Below are positions 15,847 to 24,473 of a DNA stretch of 42,065 nucleotides, piece after piece. The translations under genes were made by a program, and so were the position numbers. This DNA comes from XYA12-FULL-58-9 sp001798605. Lineage in GTDB: Bacteria > Myxococcota > XYA12-FULL-58-9. The notes beneath the pieces were generated by a model. It saw nothing but the letters and a program-made list of their open reading frames with translations. It was not told the DNA's origin and ran no database searches. How positions within the stretch are numbered: position 1 is the first letter of the stretch; every line of letters starts with the position of its first letter. The stretch is taken from contig DAINMX010000027.1 in the NCBI GenBank assembly GCA_036736205.1, positions 1 through 42,065 on the forward strand. Direction: 5' to 3'.

Positions 15847-17448
15847 CTAGCCTTCGATGTCGATCCGATAGTCCTCAATCTTGCGGTGGATCGTCGAACG
15901 GGACACACCTAAGGCGGCGGCCGCTTCCTTTTTGTTGCCCTGATGACGGCGCAACTCGGCGACAATGGCATCGCGCTCTATCTCTTGGAGGGTTCTGCCG
16001 CTGACTACGCTTTGCGTCTGCACCCGGGTGGCCAGGGTGCTCGGCGTGAATGTGATATCCGCAGCCTCGAGGGTGTCGCCGTTGCGCAGAAGCACCGCCC
16101 GCTGAATGACATTGCGAAGCTCCCGCACATTGCCGGGCCACATGTGCGCCTCGAGAACTGCCAACGCGCCGGCACCGATGCTAACTGTTTGGCCATCCGG
16201 GGCGAACTGTTCGGCGAAAAACGTGGCGAGCTCACGGACATCACCCTTGCGCTCGGCAAGAGCTGGCAGCTCTACCATCAAAACGTGAAGGCGATGAAAC
16301 AAATCCTCACGGAAAGCGCCATTCGCGACCTCTTGCTCAAGCTTACGATTGGTCGCGGCAATCACCCGAACATCACATTCGAATGCCGAGGTCGATCCGA
16401 CTCGTCGTATTTCGCCGGTTTCGAGAACCCGCAGAAGTTGTGGCTGCAACTCTAAAGGCAGCTCGCCAATCTCATCGAGAAACAAAGTGCCGGCGTGGGC
16501 GGCCTCGAATGCGCCGATCTTGCGGTTGATGGCACCCGTGAAGGCACCGCGCTCATGACCGAAGAGCTCCGACTCGATGAGGTTGCGACTGAGGGAACCA
16601 CAGTTGAGTGCCACAAACGGGCGGGTTGCGCGTGGGCTGAGCTCGGCGAGCAGACGGGCTACCACCTCCTTGCCGGTCCCCGTTTCGCCCGTGATCAATA
16701 CCGGTGCCTCGGCTGCGGCGATTCGGCGAATCACCTTACGCACCCGATCGAGAGCCACAGAGGAGCCGATAAGCTTCTGCGAAGAACCTGCGTCTGGGAC
16801 TGACAGAGGCTGGTTCCGGCCGGTCACCACCAGCACCGTCTGGCCCAGCGTCACTTGTGCCCCAACGGGCACCTCCCCTTCCTTGATTTTCTGGCCTGCA
16901 ACAAAGACGCCATTGCGACTGCCAAGATCGCGGACAATGCATCGCCCGTCTTCGATGCTAAAACGCGCGTGGAAGCTGGAGACAAACTCGTCGTCGAGGG
17001 TGAGATCATTGGTCAGATCTGAGCCGACCTTGATTTCACGCGAGCGCAAGCTCCATCGCTTGCCCGGGTGGGTCTCGGGTGCTGTTAGAAACATCTCACC
17101 CTCCACCACCGCGGCCGATGGTGCGAGAGTCTTTGTGCCGCCTCCATCGCCTTGGTCGGCAACAAAACACACCTTTGCGGTAACCGGCCCAAGGGCGAGG
17201 CTGTCGCCGTTTGCCAAAGGCATGGATTCCAGAACTGTCTCATTGCCAACTTGGGTCCCGTCGGGATGGTGGTTTTGGATCTCCACGGCATCACCGTTAC
17301 GTCTCAGGACGCATTGCACCGGCGACAGACGATCGTCGGGAATACAGAGATCACACTCGGGATTGCGACCAATGACCAAGGGCCCCTGTTCGATGGGCCG
17401 CCACATCATGGTCCGCCCTCCCGCTGACAGTTCTAGACCAATGCGCAT
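15847..17448 (-). CDS. Double-FHA sigma-54-dependent transcriptional activator
   Basis: The product is 533 residues from the ATG at 17448 (a TTG at 17454 is possible). Two FHA domains come first: residues about 15-100 (VIGRNPECDLCIPDDRLSPVQC, degenerate at the SRxHA site) and about 130-210 (KVGSDLTNDLTL...SSFHARF...SRNGVFVAGQ). A complete AAA+ sigma-54-interaction domain follows: Walker A GETGTGKE, the sigma-54 contact loop GAFTGA, Walker B LFLDEIGELP and arginine-finger region FREDLFHRLHV. A Fis-type helix-turn-helix closes it (KKEAAAALGVSRSTIHRKI). It should activate sigma-54 promoters in response to a phosphothreonine signal from a Ser/Thr kinase. The rpoN gene lies 5 kb away. The target genes are not evident from the window. 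Confidence 0.9.
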   Translation of the reverse strand: MRIGLELSAGGRTMMWRPIEQGPLVIGRNPECDLCIPDDRLSPVQCVLRRNGDAVEIQNHHPDGTQVGNETVLESMPLANGDSLALGPVTAKVCFVADQGDGGGTKTLAPSAAVVEGEMFLTAPETHPGKRWSLRSREIKVGSDLTNDLTLDDEFVSSFHARFSIEDGRCIVRDLGSRNGVFVAGQKIKEGEVPVGAQVTLGQTVLVVTGRNQPLSVPDAGSSQKLIGSSVALDRVRKVIRRIAAAEAPVLITGETGTGKEVVARLLAELSPRATRPFVALNCGSLSRNLIESELFGHERGAFTGAINRKIGAFEAAHAGTLFLDEIGELPLELQPQLLRVLETGEIRRVGSTSAFECDVRVIAATNRKLEQEVANGAFREDLFHRLHVLMVELPALAERKGDVRELATFFAEQFAPDGQTVSIGAGALAVLEAHMWPGNVRELRNVIQRAVLLRNGDTLEAADITFTPSTLATRVQTQSVVSGRTLQEIERDAIVAELRRHQGNKKEAAAALGVSRSTIHRKIEDYRIDIEG

Positions 17449-17507
17449 GGGCAACTATTCGCCCAAATCGCACCCCACAAGCAAGTCCCGTTCTGTGGAT
17501 TTTTTGT

Positions 17508-17536
17508 TTGTTGCCGTCGCACCCATGGCATAGATA
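17508..17536 (+). promoter_or_regulatory. Putative promoter of acyltransferase-lptAB operon
   Basis: TTGTTG (17508-17513) and TAGATA (17531-17536) are 17 bases apart. Transcription would begin near 17543, four bases before the ATG at 17547, and no Shine-Dalgarno element is visible. The -10 match is moderate (T, A and A at positions 1, 2 and 4). Confidence 0.4.
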
Positions 17537-17546
17537 GCGCCGGATT

Positions 17547-18521
17547 ATGAGCCGCGTTCTCGAAGCCGAACTGCCCAAGCGATGGGGCCTGGTGCAACGC
17601 TGGAAGAACACCCTCATCTATGTGTTCGTCCGTCTCGCCGCTTGGACCGTGCGCGTCTTGCCATTTTCTGTCGCCCGCAATGCGGGTCGATTGCTCGGTC
17701 GCTTGGCACCCTACGTCGCCGTGCGTGATCGGCACCGAGCCGAAGACAATTTGGCCAAAGCCTTTCCCGAGCTCACCACAGGGGATCACCGTCGCATCAG
17801 CAAAGAGATGTTTCTCCACCTCGGTACCTGTGCCGCAGAGATGGTACACATTGAACGATTCATCAACGGCGCAGAAAAAGTGGAGCTCACCAACGAAAAT
17901 CGCGCCGTATTGGACGCGGCACTCGCTGCTGGCAAGGGTTCGGTGATCGTGTCGGGACACATGGGCAACTGGGAACTGTTGGCCCAACTCATCGCCGCGG
18001 CTGGTTATTCCATCACCGGCGTCGCCAAACCGCTCTACGACCCACGCCTCACCCGTTGGGTGCACCGACATCGCTCCGCCTTTGGACACAATATTGTCTG
18101 GCGAGGGGACGACGGCGTTGCGCGCGAGCTCTTTCGCGCCCTCAAGAAGAATGGGTTTCTCGGCCTGCTCATCGACCAAGACACCAAGGTGCAAGGTGCC
18201 TTTGTGCCGTTTTTCAACCGTCCTGCTCACACCCCTTCCGCGCCAGCAAGTCTCGCCCTAAAAACGGGTGCGAGCATCGTGGGAGCACGCATTTGGCGAG
18301 AGGGCCGCGATCATCGTATGTTCTTCGAGCTCATCGAGCCACCATCGGGCGACGATCTGGAACAACGCATCGAAGCGCTCACCGCCACCTTGAGCCTGTG
18401 GCTGGAGAACGCCATTCGTGAGTACCCTGAACAATGGGTGTGGCTGCACGACCGCTGGCGACGCCAACCCGACTCGACAGATCTCAGAGCGCTTGATCTG
18501 AATACCAAGACGCGAGCATAG
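17547..18521 (+). CDS. LpxL/HtrB-type lipid acyltransferase
   Basis: The product is 324 residues. The catalytic HxxxxE motif is present as HMGNWE (about residues 137-142), inside VIVSGHMGNWELLAQLIAAAG. The later blocks GLLIDQDTKVQGAFVPFFNRPAHTP and EQWVWLHDRW are typical of the lauroyl/myristoyl acyltransferase (LpxL/LpxM) family, which adds secondary acyl chains to lipid A at the inner membrane. A hydrophobic N-terminal helix (about residues 20-45) would anchor it. It begins an operon with LptA-like and LptB genes (10-base and 1-base gaps), so LPS or a related lipid is the natural substrate. Which acyl chain or acceptor cannot be read from sequence. Confidence 0.82.
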   Translation: MSRVLEAELPKRWGLVQRWKNTLIYVFVRLAAWTVRVLPFSVARNAGRLLGRLAPYVAVRDRHRAEDNLAKAFPELTTGDHRRISKEMFLHLGTCAAEMVHIERFINGAEKVELTNENRAVLDAALAAGKGSVIVSGHMGNWELLAQLIAAAGYSITGVAKPLYDPRLTRWVHRHRSAFGHNIVWRGDDGVARELFRALKKNGFLGLLIDQDTKVQGAFVPFFNRPAHTPSAPASLALKTGASIVGARIWREGRDHRMFFELIEPPSGDDLEQRIEALTATLSLWLENAIREYPEQWVWLHDRWRRQPDSTDLRALDLNTKTRA

Positions 18522-18531
18522 TCCAAAGCTC

Positions 18532-19095
18532 ATGTGGCTCGCATACCGTGATACCTTGGCGCAACTGCTGGCAACTGTGTGGTTCGGTCTGCAACCGGCG
18601 CCTGTTGCTGCGACACCCAAATCTCCAGCCGCCAAAGACACACCCGCGCCGTTGGAGTTTCGCTGCGACGGCATGCAAGTGCTCACCAAGCCCAGCAATC
18701 GTTCCCTATGTCGCCACAATGTGGTCATCCGTCGCGGTGATCTTCTGCTCTGTTGCCAGAACTTCGAGGGCATCGCTAACGCCGATTGGGAATGGCAGAC
18801 CTTCACCTGCACCGAAAATGTGCGCGCCACCCGTGGCACCGAGACCATGTGGGCCGATAAGGCAACCTTCGTTCTTGAAACCTCGGAGCTCTTTTTGACC
18901 GGCACGCCATTGCTACGTCGCGGCAAGAGCTTGTTGTCGGGCACGCGGATTGTTGTCGAAGTCACAAATGACCGTGCCCGCCTCGACAACCCTCGCGGCG
19001 TCATCAACACGAACAAAGAGGTGCTGCCACCACCGGCACCAACAACGGGCACCTTGCCCGACACCTGCCCCTTGCCACCACGACCGCGGAGCTGA
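18532..19095 (+). CDS. lptA: LptA/OstA-like LPS transport protein
   Basis: The product is 187 residues with an N-terminal hydrophobic stretch acting as signal peptide (LAQLLATVWFGLQPAPVAA). The mature part shows OstA/LptA beta-jellyroll strands: VVIRRGDLLLCCQNFEG, MWADKATFVLETSELFLTG, SLLSGTRIVVEVTNDRARLDN. LptA bridges the periplasm and carries LPS from the LptBFGC complex to LptD. A Pro-rich tail of about 30 residues is unusual. There are six cysteines, including a CC pair, many for a periplasmic LptA. It lies directly ahead of lptB. No lptC is found in the window; this protein could in principle combine roles, or lptC may be elsewhere. Confidence 0.72.
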   Translation: MWLAYRDTLAQLLATVWFGLQPAPVAATPKSPAAKDTPAPLEFRCDGMQVLTKPSNRSLCRHNVVIRRGDLLLCCQNFEGIANADWEWQTFTCTENVRATRGTETMWADKATFVLETSELFLTGTPLLRRGKSLLSGTRIVVEVTNDRARLDNPRGVINTNKEVLPPPAPTTGTLPDTCPLPPRPRS

Positions 19096-19096
19096 G

Positions 19097-19822
19097 ATGG
19101 GTTCTGTTCTCCACGCCCGCAATCTGCAGAAATCCTACCGCCGCCGCAAAGTGGTCCAAGACGTCTCCTTCGTCGTCCACCCCGGCGAGATTGTCGGATT
19201 GTTGGGTCCGAACGGTGCCGGCAAAACGACCTCCTTCAATATGGTCGCAGGACTTCTGCCCCCCGATGGAGGCACCGTGACCTTGGGCGATAGGGATCTC
19301 TCGGGATTGCCCCTCTACCGGCGCGCCCGCATGGGCCTCGGTTACCTGCCGCAGGAGTCGACGGTCTTTCGGGGCCTCACGGTCGAGGAGAACTTCATCG
19401 CTGTCTTTGAGGCACAAAAGAAATCCAAGGAAGTCTGCAGGCAGGGTGCGCGGGACCTTATTGCCCGTTTCAACCTTGAGCATGTCCGCGACAACCTCGG
19501 CTCCCAGCTCTCCGGCGGCGAACGCCGGCGGGTGGAGATGGCCCGAACGTTGATTCCCGACCCGGAGGTCGTCCTCCTCGACGAGCCCTTCGCCGGCGTC
19601 GATCCGATCACCGTCTCAGAGATCCGCGGCTTCATCCGTACCATGCGCGACAACGGGATTGGCGTTTTGGTCACCGACCACAATGTCCGCGAAACCCTGG
19701 GTACATGCGACCGTGCCTATTTGATCTCTGAAGGAAAGATCCTGCTCGCCGGCACCCCGCAAGAAATCGTCGACGATCCAGTGGCCCGCAAAGCCTACCT
19801 TGGCGACGACTTCGAGCTGTGA
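19097..19822 (+). CDS. lptB: LPS export ABC transporter ATP-binding protein
   Basis: The product is 241 residues from the ATG at 19097, one base after the lptA stop, which is the usual LptB length. Walker A is GPNGAGKTT. The Q-loop lies in LGYLPQESTVFRGLTVEEN, the signature is LSGGERRRVEMARTL, Walker B is VVLLDEPFAGVDP and the switch His is in VLVTDHNVRETL. These are the standard LptB motifs. It powers extraction of LPS from the inner membrane with LptF/LptG, which are not in this window. The last 28 bases overlap, tail to tail, the end of the YfhO-like gene on the other strand. Confidence 0.95.
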   Translation: MGSVLHARNLQKSYRRRKVVQDVSFVVHPGEIVGLLGPNGAGKTTSFNMVAGLLPPDGGTVTLGDRDLSGLPLYRRARMGLGYLPQESTVFRGLTVEENFIAVFEAQKKSKEVCRQGARDLIARFNLEHVRDNLGSQLSGGERRRVEMARTLIPDPEVVLLDEPFAGVDPITVSEIRGFIRTMRDNGIGVLVTDHNVRETLGTCDRAYLISEGKILLAGTPQEIVDDPVARKAYLGDDFEL

Positions 19823-22212
19823 TGCGGTGTCTGAGGGTTGGGGCCGTGGTTATTCTTGGCTAGCAGACAGGCAGCGACAATCGCCAAGAAGCCGCAGGCC
19901 GCCGCGAGCAAGCTGAGCCGGAAATAGGGTGGTTGATAATAGATCTCTACGTGACCGGTCTCGGCTTCTTGCAGCACCACGCCAAGGTGTTGGCCACCCA
20001 CACGCACGACAGGCAGCTCATTGCCTGCCTGCACGGCGCGCCACCCCATCTGAAAGGCCGTGCGTACACCCACAACCGCCGGACCGATCCCCTGCACACG
20101 TAGAAGTGCACGATCAGGTCCGTCCCACTCGATGGCGACAACAGCGTTTTCGTTGGACGAGAGGATCGAGCCTGAGGCGAGTCGATCGGCAGGATCATCG
20201 ATGACCGAACTGAGCGCCGCGGCTGTATGGCTGCTCCTGATCGCCTGCCAGGCAGAGTCTTCATCTGGAAACAAGCGCGGACCGCTGGACAGAAAAACCT
20301 CAGACACCGAGTCTGGTATTTCGTAGAGCCGCACTCGCAGCAGCTTCTGATACCGCTTGAGTTCTTCGCTTGGTGCTGAAACGCGATACGCGGTGCCATG
20401 GGTCGGGGTACGCGACGCCAGCAGGTGAGTGCAGCCTAGAGCCCTGGCGGCGGCAACGCTCGAGTCGCCAAGCTCCTCGTCCAGACGTTCGTTCATCGCC
20501 GTCTGCAGCGGCCCATAGGTAACCGGCCCCCGCAGGCCATCACATGCCTGCAGCTCTGGCGGTACGACCGCGCGCACCCCAACCAACCTCCCCCAGTCAG
20601 AAACCGCGAGCTCCACGGCGTGCAAAGAACGAGTCCGCAGTCTCGGGTCGCTGCATAGAACCGGCGAATCTGCGGGCTGCAACGTCGACAGGGCCGCGAG
20701 TGGCGTTTCGAGGTCGGACAAGCTCGGACCGACAGAGACGGAGGAAGGTACTGCCAAGAACAAGTCGAGTGCGACCAAAGCGAGGAGGTATCGCCTACCT
20801 GTTGGCCACCAAAGAGACATCGCCACAGCCATCGCCAATGGAATTGCCGCCTGGATGGCAGAGCGAATCAACACCTTCGACAGATTGGGCAGGTCGAGCT
20901 CGGGATGGGGGTCAGCGGCGGCCATAGCTGTGCGATCGAGAACACCGCCGAAGAGTGCCAAAAGGATCAGCGCCAACAGATGCACAGACAAGTACGTGAG
21001 TCCCGCCACGACGAAACGGCGACGATAGACAGGGTCGCGATCAACCTCACGAAGGGAGAGAATGACCACCACCACCGCCGCCAGGGTGGTCACGACCAAA
21101 TATTTTGCTGGATAACGAAACCACGCGAGCAGGGGCATTGCCTTCATCAACAATGGCAACACGGGCAAGGTATCCCCTAAGGAAAAAACCACACCGACCA
21201 CCATGACCAGGGCGGCAGTTCGCGCGCGCCACAGCCCAATGCCGCACAGCGCAGCAACGAAAAACAGCGGACCCATGTAAGGCTGCCGGTTCCATGGCAA
21301 GGCGATGTTCTCGTTACCCTGCCAGACACTCCAATAATGGGTCAGTGGTCGCGCGAACTCATCGAGGACACCCGGCCACAATGCTGCGAGCCAACTCGAC
21401 GGTCCAAAGGACCACCACAGGGCCTCAGCCTGACCCAAAGCTTCCCCACGTCGGCTCAAGATCATCTCGGTGAGTGTCTGCACCCACATGGGCATGGCCA
21501 AAGCGAATGCCCCGACGATGACCAACCCGAGTTGGAGCGCGCCCCGTCCTGGGAACACTCGATGTTTGATGATGACCCGTGCCAATTCCACTGTGATGAG
21601 GCAACATCCAATCGCATAGGCCTGAGGCTCTCCGCCGAGCAATAATCCCAGTAGGGCCGCACCAAGTAACCCTGCATGCAGTGGCTTTCCCCTTGGCTGC
21701 AAAACTCGTCGCGAAGTCGCCCACACAAGCGGCAACCAAGCCGCCGCCACGACAAATGTGCCGTGCAGAACCAGATCCAAAACCGTGCCGGTGCAGGCGA
21801 ACACGACTCCGGCGATCAGCGATGCACCCGGCCGACACCCGTGCACTCGAGCTAGATAGGTGGCGGCCCCCGCCGCGATGCCAACATGGAGGGACGCAAA
21901 AAAGGAGACACCCCAATCCGGAGACATCAAGATCGCAAGATATTGCGGTGGATACAGCAAACGGGCGGAGGGTCGCGCAAATAGCGGGCCGCCGTTACCC
22001 AGATAGGATGACAACCAAAGGCTTTCCCCCTGTTCGAGCTGACGATCGATGGCACAGAGGATGCCCAGGTCGATGCGAGTGAGATCCAGGCCATAATGAA
22101 AGAAGCCAAACAGTGCCGGCGACAGAAGGAGCAAGAAGACCGCCAGGCCAACGCTCACACAGACGCGCAGGGTGATCGTTCTTGCCGAAATTGTGCTCTC
22201 AAAAAAGGTCAT
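19795..22212 (-). CDS. YfhO-like polytopic membrane protein
   Basis: The product is 805 residues. More than ten transmembrane helices fill roughly residues 1-460, and a soluble, probably periplasmic, domain makes up most of the rest, with a final helix (LSLLAAACGFLAIVAACLL) near the C-terminus. The segment YLGNGGPLFARPSARLLYPPQYLAI resembles the GNG-PL-YP motif of YfhO/GT-C-like proteins. In Gram-positives YfhO glycosylates lipoteichoic acid; in this Gram-negative setting a lipid-linked sugar or envelope glycan is a guess. It separates lptB from rpoN, which are adjacent in many proteobacteria, and overlaps the lptB 3' end by 28 bases. Confidence 0.7.
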   Translation of the reverse strand: MTFFESTISARTITLRVCVSVGLAVFLLLLSPALFGFFHYGLDLTRIDLGILCAIDRQLEQGESLWLSSYLGNGGPLFARPSARLLYPPQYLAILMSPDWGVSFFASLHVGIAAGAATYLARVHGCRPGASLIAGVVFACTGTVLDLVLHGTFVVAAAWLPLVWATSRRVLQPRGKPLHAGLLGAALLGLLLGGEPQAYAIGCCLITVELARVIIKHRVFPGRGALQLGLVIVGAFALAMPMWVQTLTEMILSRRGEALGQAEALWWSFGPSSWLAALWPGVLDEFARPLTHYWSVWQGNENIALPWNRQPYMGPLFFVAALCGIGLWRARTAALVMVVGVVFSLGDTLPVLPLLMKAMPLLAWFRYPAKYLVVTTLAAVVVVILSLREVDRDPVYRRRFVVAGLTYLSVHLLALILLALFGGVLDRTAMAAADPHPELDLPNLSKVLIRSAIQAAIPLAMAVAMSLWWPTGRRYLLALVALDLFLAVPSSVSVGPSLSDLETPLAALSTLQPADSPVLCSDPRLRTRSLHAVELAVSDWGRLVGVRAVVPPELQACDGLRGPVTYGPLQTAMNERLDEELGDSSVAAARALGCTHLLASRTPTHGTAYRVSAPSEELKRYQKLLRVRLYEIPDSVSEVFLSSGPRLFPDEDSAWQAIRSSHTAAALSSVIDDPADRLASGSILSSNENAVVAIEWDGPDRALLRVQGIGPAVVGVRTAFQMGWRAVQAGNELPVVRVGGQHLGVVLQEAETGHVEIYYQPPYFRLSLLAAACGFLAIVAACLLAKNNHGPNPQTPHHSSKSSPR

Positions 22213-22232
22213 CGGAATCGAAGTTGATACTA

Positions 22233-22261
22233 CATATATCTGCTAACTCCGACGATGCCAT
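22233..22261 (-). promoter_or_regulatory. Possible promoter of the YfhO-like gene
   Basis: On the minus strand ATGGCA (22261-22256) and TATATG (22238-22233) are 17 bases apart, each matching consensus at four of six positions. The predicted start of transcription is about 14 bases before the ATG at 22212. Confidence 0.3.
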
Positions 22262-22322
22262 TGTTTTGCTTGACTCTTTGCCCGGACATGGTTTTGCGAG
22301 TCCTGCACATGCTGCATCACGG

Positions 22323-22351
22323 TTGGACCCCTGCTGGGTTTCCGCTATTAT
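22323..22351 (+). promoter_or_regulatory. Putative rpoN promoter with very short leader
   Basis: TTGGAC (22323-22328) and TATTAT (22346-22351) are 17 bases apart and match sigma-70 consensus at 4/6 and 5/6 positions. Transcription would begin near 22358, only about 7 bases before the ATG at 22365, and no Shine-Dalgarno sequence is present. Confidence 0.55.
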
Positions 22352-22364
22352 CGGCGCACAAACC

Positions 22365-23897
22365 ATGGCGTTAGATCTAAGACTACAACAAAAGATGGTG
22401 CAGCAGCTGGTCATGACACCCCAGCTGCAGCAAGCGATCAAGCTCCTCCAACTCTCGCATCTCGAGATGGCAGACGTTTTGCGCGAAGAGATGGAGCAGA
22501 ACCCCATCCTCGAAGAACGCAGCGACGGTGCTGACGAACGGGACGCGGGTGAGATTGTCGAAGGCGAGTCCACTGGCCACGAGAGTACCGACGCTACCGT
22601 ATTGTCCTCCGACGTGTCGCCGCACGAACAGACAGAAATCGCCACCGATATCTCCTCAACACTCATCAGCGATGCTGCTCCCGATGCGACGCCCGAGCCC
22701 TCGTCACAAGAGGTTGAGCGAGACATCGACTGGGAATCGTACCTGGACTCCTACAGCTACTCGTTGCCGGCCACGGCTGGAGCCGCCCCTAGCGATGATT
22801 TGCCGCCGTTTGAGGCGAACCTCACCAAGGCAACCTCCCTGCACGACCACCTGCGCTGGCAAGTGCAGATGGGCGACTTCTCTGCTGACGAGGCGAGAAT
22901 AGCGGGTCTCTTGATCGAGGAGATCAACGACGACGGCTACCTTGACAAAGACGCAGCGCAGACCACAGCTCGTGAGCTCGACGTCGACGTAGACGAGGTC
23001 GAAGTGGTCATCACCAGGCTTCAGTCCTTCGACCCCGCCGGTGTTGCAGCCCGAAACTTACGGGAGTGCCTGCTGATCCAGGTCAAGCATCTATCCCAAG
23101 AGAGTCAACTCGTCGTCGATATCATCGACACACACCTCCACAACGTCGAGCGGCGAAATTTTCAGGCCATCGCCAAAGACCTCAAAACCACCGTCGGGGA
23201 GGTGAGTGAGGCGGTACGGATCATCTCCCAACTCGAACCACGACCGGGTCGTCCATACAGTGACAAGGAACCGCAATACATCACCCCCGATATCTATGTG
23301 CACAAAGTCGGCAATGAATACGCCATCGTCCTAAATGAAGACGGGTTGCCAAAACTGCGGGTGTCCAATTACTACCGCAAGGCTTTGCAGGGAGCGGGGG
23401 GTGAGACCAAGTCCTACATCCAAGAGAAGCTCCGCAGCGCAGTGTGGTTGATTCGCAGCATTCACATGCGCCAGCGAACTATTTACCGCGTCATGGAAAG
23501 CATTCTCAAGTTCCAACGAGAATTCTTCGACGCGGGCGTTGCCCACCTCAAGCCCCTCATCCTCAAGGACGTCGCCGAGGACGTCGGGATGCACGAGTCG
23601 ACAATATCCCGCGTCACCACCAACAAGTACGTGCATACGCCGCAAGGCATTTATGAGCTCAAGTATTTCTTCAACTCCTCCATCAGCCGTTTTGGGGGCG
23701 AAGACATCGCCTCGGAGTCTGTTCGGGATCACATCAAACGATTGATCTCAGAGGAAAACCCAGCATCACCCTGGTCCGACCAGCAGATCGTCGAAATGCT
23801 GAAGCGCCACGATATCGACATAGCGCGACGGACCGTAGCCAAATACAGAGAAATGCTACGAATTCCTCCCTCCTCGAAACGCAAGTTGTTGTTTTAG
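22365..23897 (+). CDS. rpoN: RNA polymerase sigma-54 factor
   Basis: The product is 510 residues from the ATG at 22365. The frame is open upstream to 22182, but family similarity starts at MALDLRLQQKMVQQL. Region I is the Gln/Leu-rich activator-binding segment (QLVMTPQLQQAIKLLQLSHLEM). An acidic region II spans about residues 50-120. The core-binding domain follows, then the DNA-binding domain with its helix-turn-helix (LKDVAEDVGMHESTISRVTTNKYVHTP) and the diagnostic RpoN box ARRTVAKYREML near the C-terminus. It recognises -24/-12 promoters and needs AAA+ activators such as the one at 15847. It opens the PTS cluster downstream. The usual hpf gene does not follow it. Confidence 0.97.
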   Translation: MALDLRLQQKMVQQLVMTPQLQQAIKLLQLSHLEMADVLREEMEQNPILEERSDGADERDAGEIVEGESTGHESTDATVLSSDVSPHEQTEIATDISSTLISDAAPDATPEPSSQEVERDIDWESYLDSYSYSLPATAGAAPSDDLPPFEANLTKATSLHDHLRWQVQMGDFSADEARIAGLLIEEINDDGYLDKDAAQTTARELDVDVDEVEVVITRLQSFDPAGVAARNLRECLLIQVKHLSQESQLVVDIIDTHLHNVERRNFQAIAKDLKTTVGEVSEAVRIISQLEPRPGRPYSDKEPQYITPDIYVHKVGNEYAIVLNEDGLPKLRVSNYYRKALQGAGGETKSYIQEKLRSAVWLIRSIHMRQRTIYRVMESILKFQREFFDAGVAHLKPLILKDVAEDVGMHESTISRVTTNKYVHTPQGIYELKYFFNSSISRFGGEDIASESVRDHIKRLISEENPASPWSDQQIVEMLKRHDIDIARRTVAKYREMLRIPPSSKRKLLF

Positions 23898-23935
23898 ACA
23901 AAGTCATCGCGGGTTCCGCTGTAATTTCTGGCATA

Positions 23936-23988
23936 CACAACAACCGGCTCTGTTGTGGAGCCAGCCCCGTGTGGTAGAAGGCGACCAC
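23936..23988 (+). promoter_or_regulatory. Hairpin-rich leader between rpoN and ptsN
   Basis: Three stems crowd into 53 bases: CACAACA (23936-23942) with TGTTGTG (23951-23957); GGCTC (23946-23950) with GAGCC (23958-23962); and GTGGT (23971-23975) with ACCAC (23984-23988). The first two are mutually exclusive because each stem uses the other's loop. The Shine-Dalgarno GGAGG of ptsN follows directly. No T-tract is present, so this is not a simple intrinsic terminator. Confidence 0.4.
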
Positions 23989-24003
23989 AGGAGTGGAGGT
24001 ATC

Positions 24004-24471
24004 GTGAAGATTGGCGAAATTCTGACAGAAACCATGGTGCTCGCACAGCTCTCTGCCGCTGACAAAGAAGGCGTGCTCACGGAGCTCGCGAGTCATCTGC
24101 ACGCGCACGCAGCCGACGTTCCTGGCGGGGCCCAAGATGTGTTGCGTGCCTTGATAGACCGAGAGCGACTCGGCTCTACCGGCGTGGGAGAGGGTGTGGC
24201 CATTCCACACGCCAAGATTCCGGGACTCAACCGACTCGTCGCTTGTTTTGGTCGCGCCATCCAAGGGATAGCGTTCGACTCTATCGATCAACAGCCAGTA
24301 CGTTTGTTTTTCGTGTTGCTGGTACCAGAAAACTCTGCGGGCGCACACCTCAAGGCGTTGGCCCGCATTTCCCGACTCCTCAAGGACAGCAGTTTTCGCA
24401 AGACTCTGCTTGAGTTCCCTGACCAAGCCGCCATTTACAACGGGTTTTTGGAAGAGGACGATAAATACTGA
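24004..24471 (+). CDS. ptsN: PTS EIIA-Ntr-type regulatory protein
   Basis: The product is 155 residues from the GTG at 24004, behind GGAGG with a 4-base gap; an in-frame start at 23953 lacks support. The phosphorylatable histidine lies in GVAIPHAKIPGL, the hallmark EIIA fructose/Ntr active site, and the domain spans nearly the whole protein (LARISRLLKDSSFRKTLLE near the C-terminus). EIIA-Ntr takes phosphate from an HPr-like protein and regulates by protein contact, for example on potassium transport or sensor kinases, rather than moving sugar. It lies 106 bases after rpoN, 2 bases before hprK, and in the same run as HPr and EI. Confidence 0.93.
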   Translation: MKIGEILTETMVLAQLSAADKEGVLTELASHLHAHAADVPGGAQDVLRALIDRERLGSTGVGEGVAIPHAKIPGLNRLVACFGRAIQGIAFDSIDQQPVRLFFVLLVPENSAGAHLKALARISRLLKDSSFRKTLLEFPDQAAIYNGFLEEDDKY

Positions 24472-24473
24472 CC

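Noticed and set aside
15842..15856. CGAAG/CTTCG hairpin between convergent genes
   Set aside because: The stem is only five base pairs, there is no T-tract, and it lies over the stop codon of the sigma-54 activator gene; not a credible terminator.
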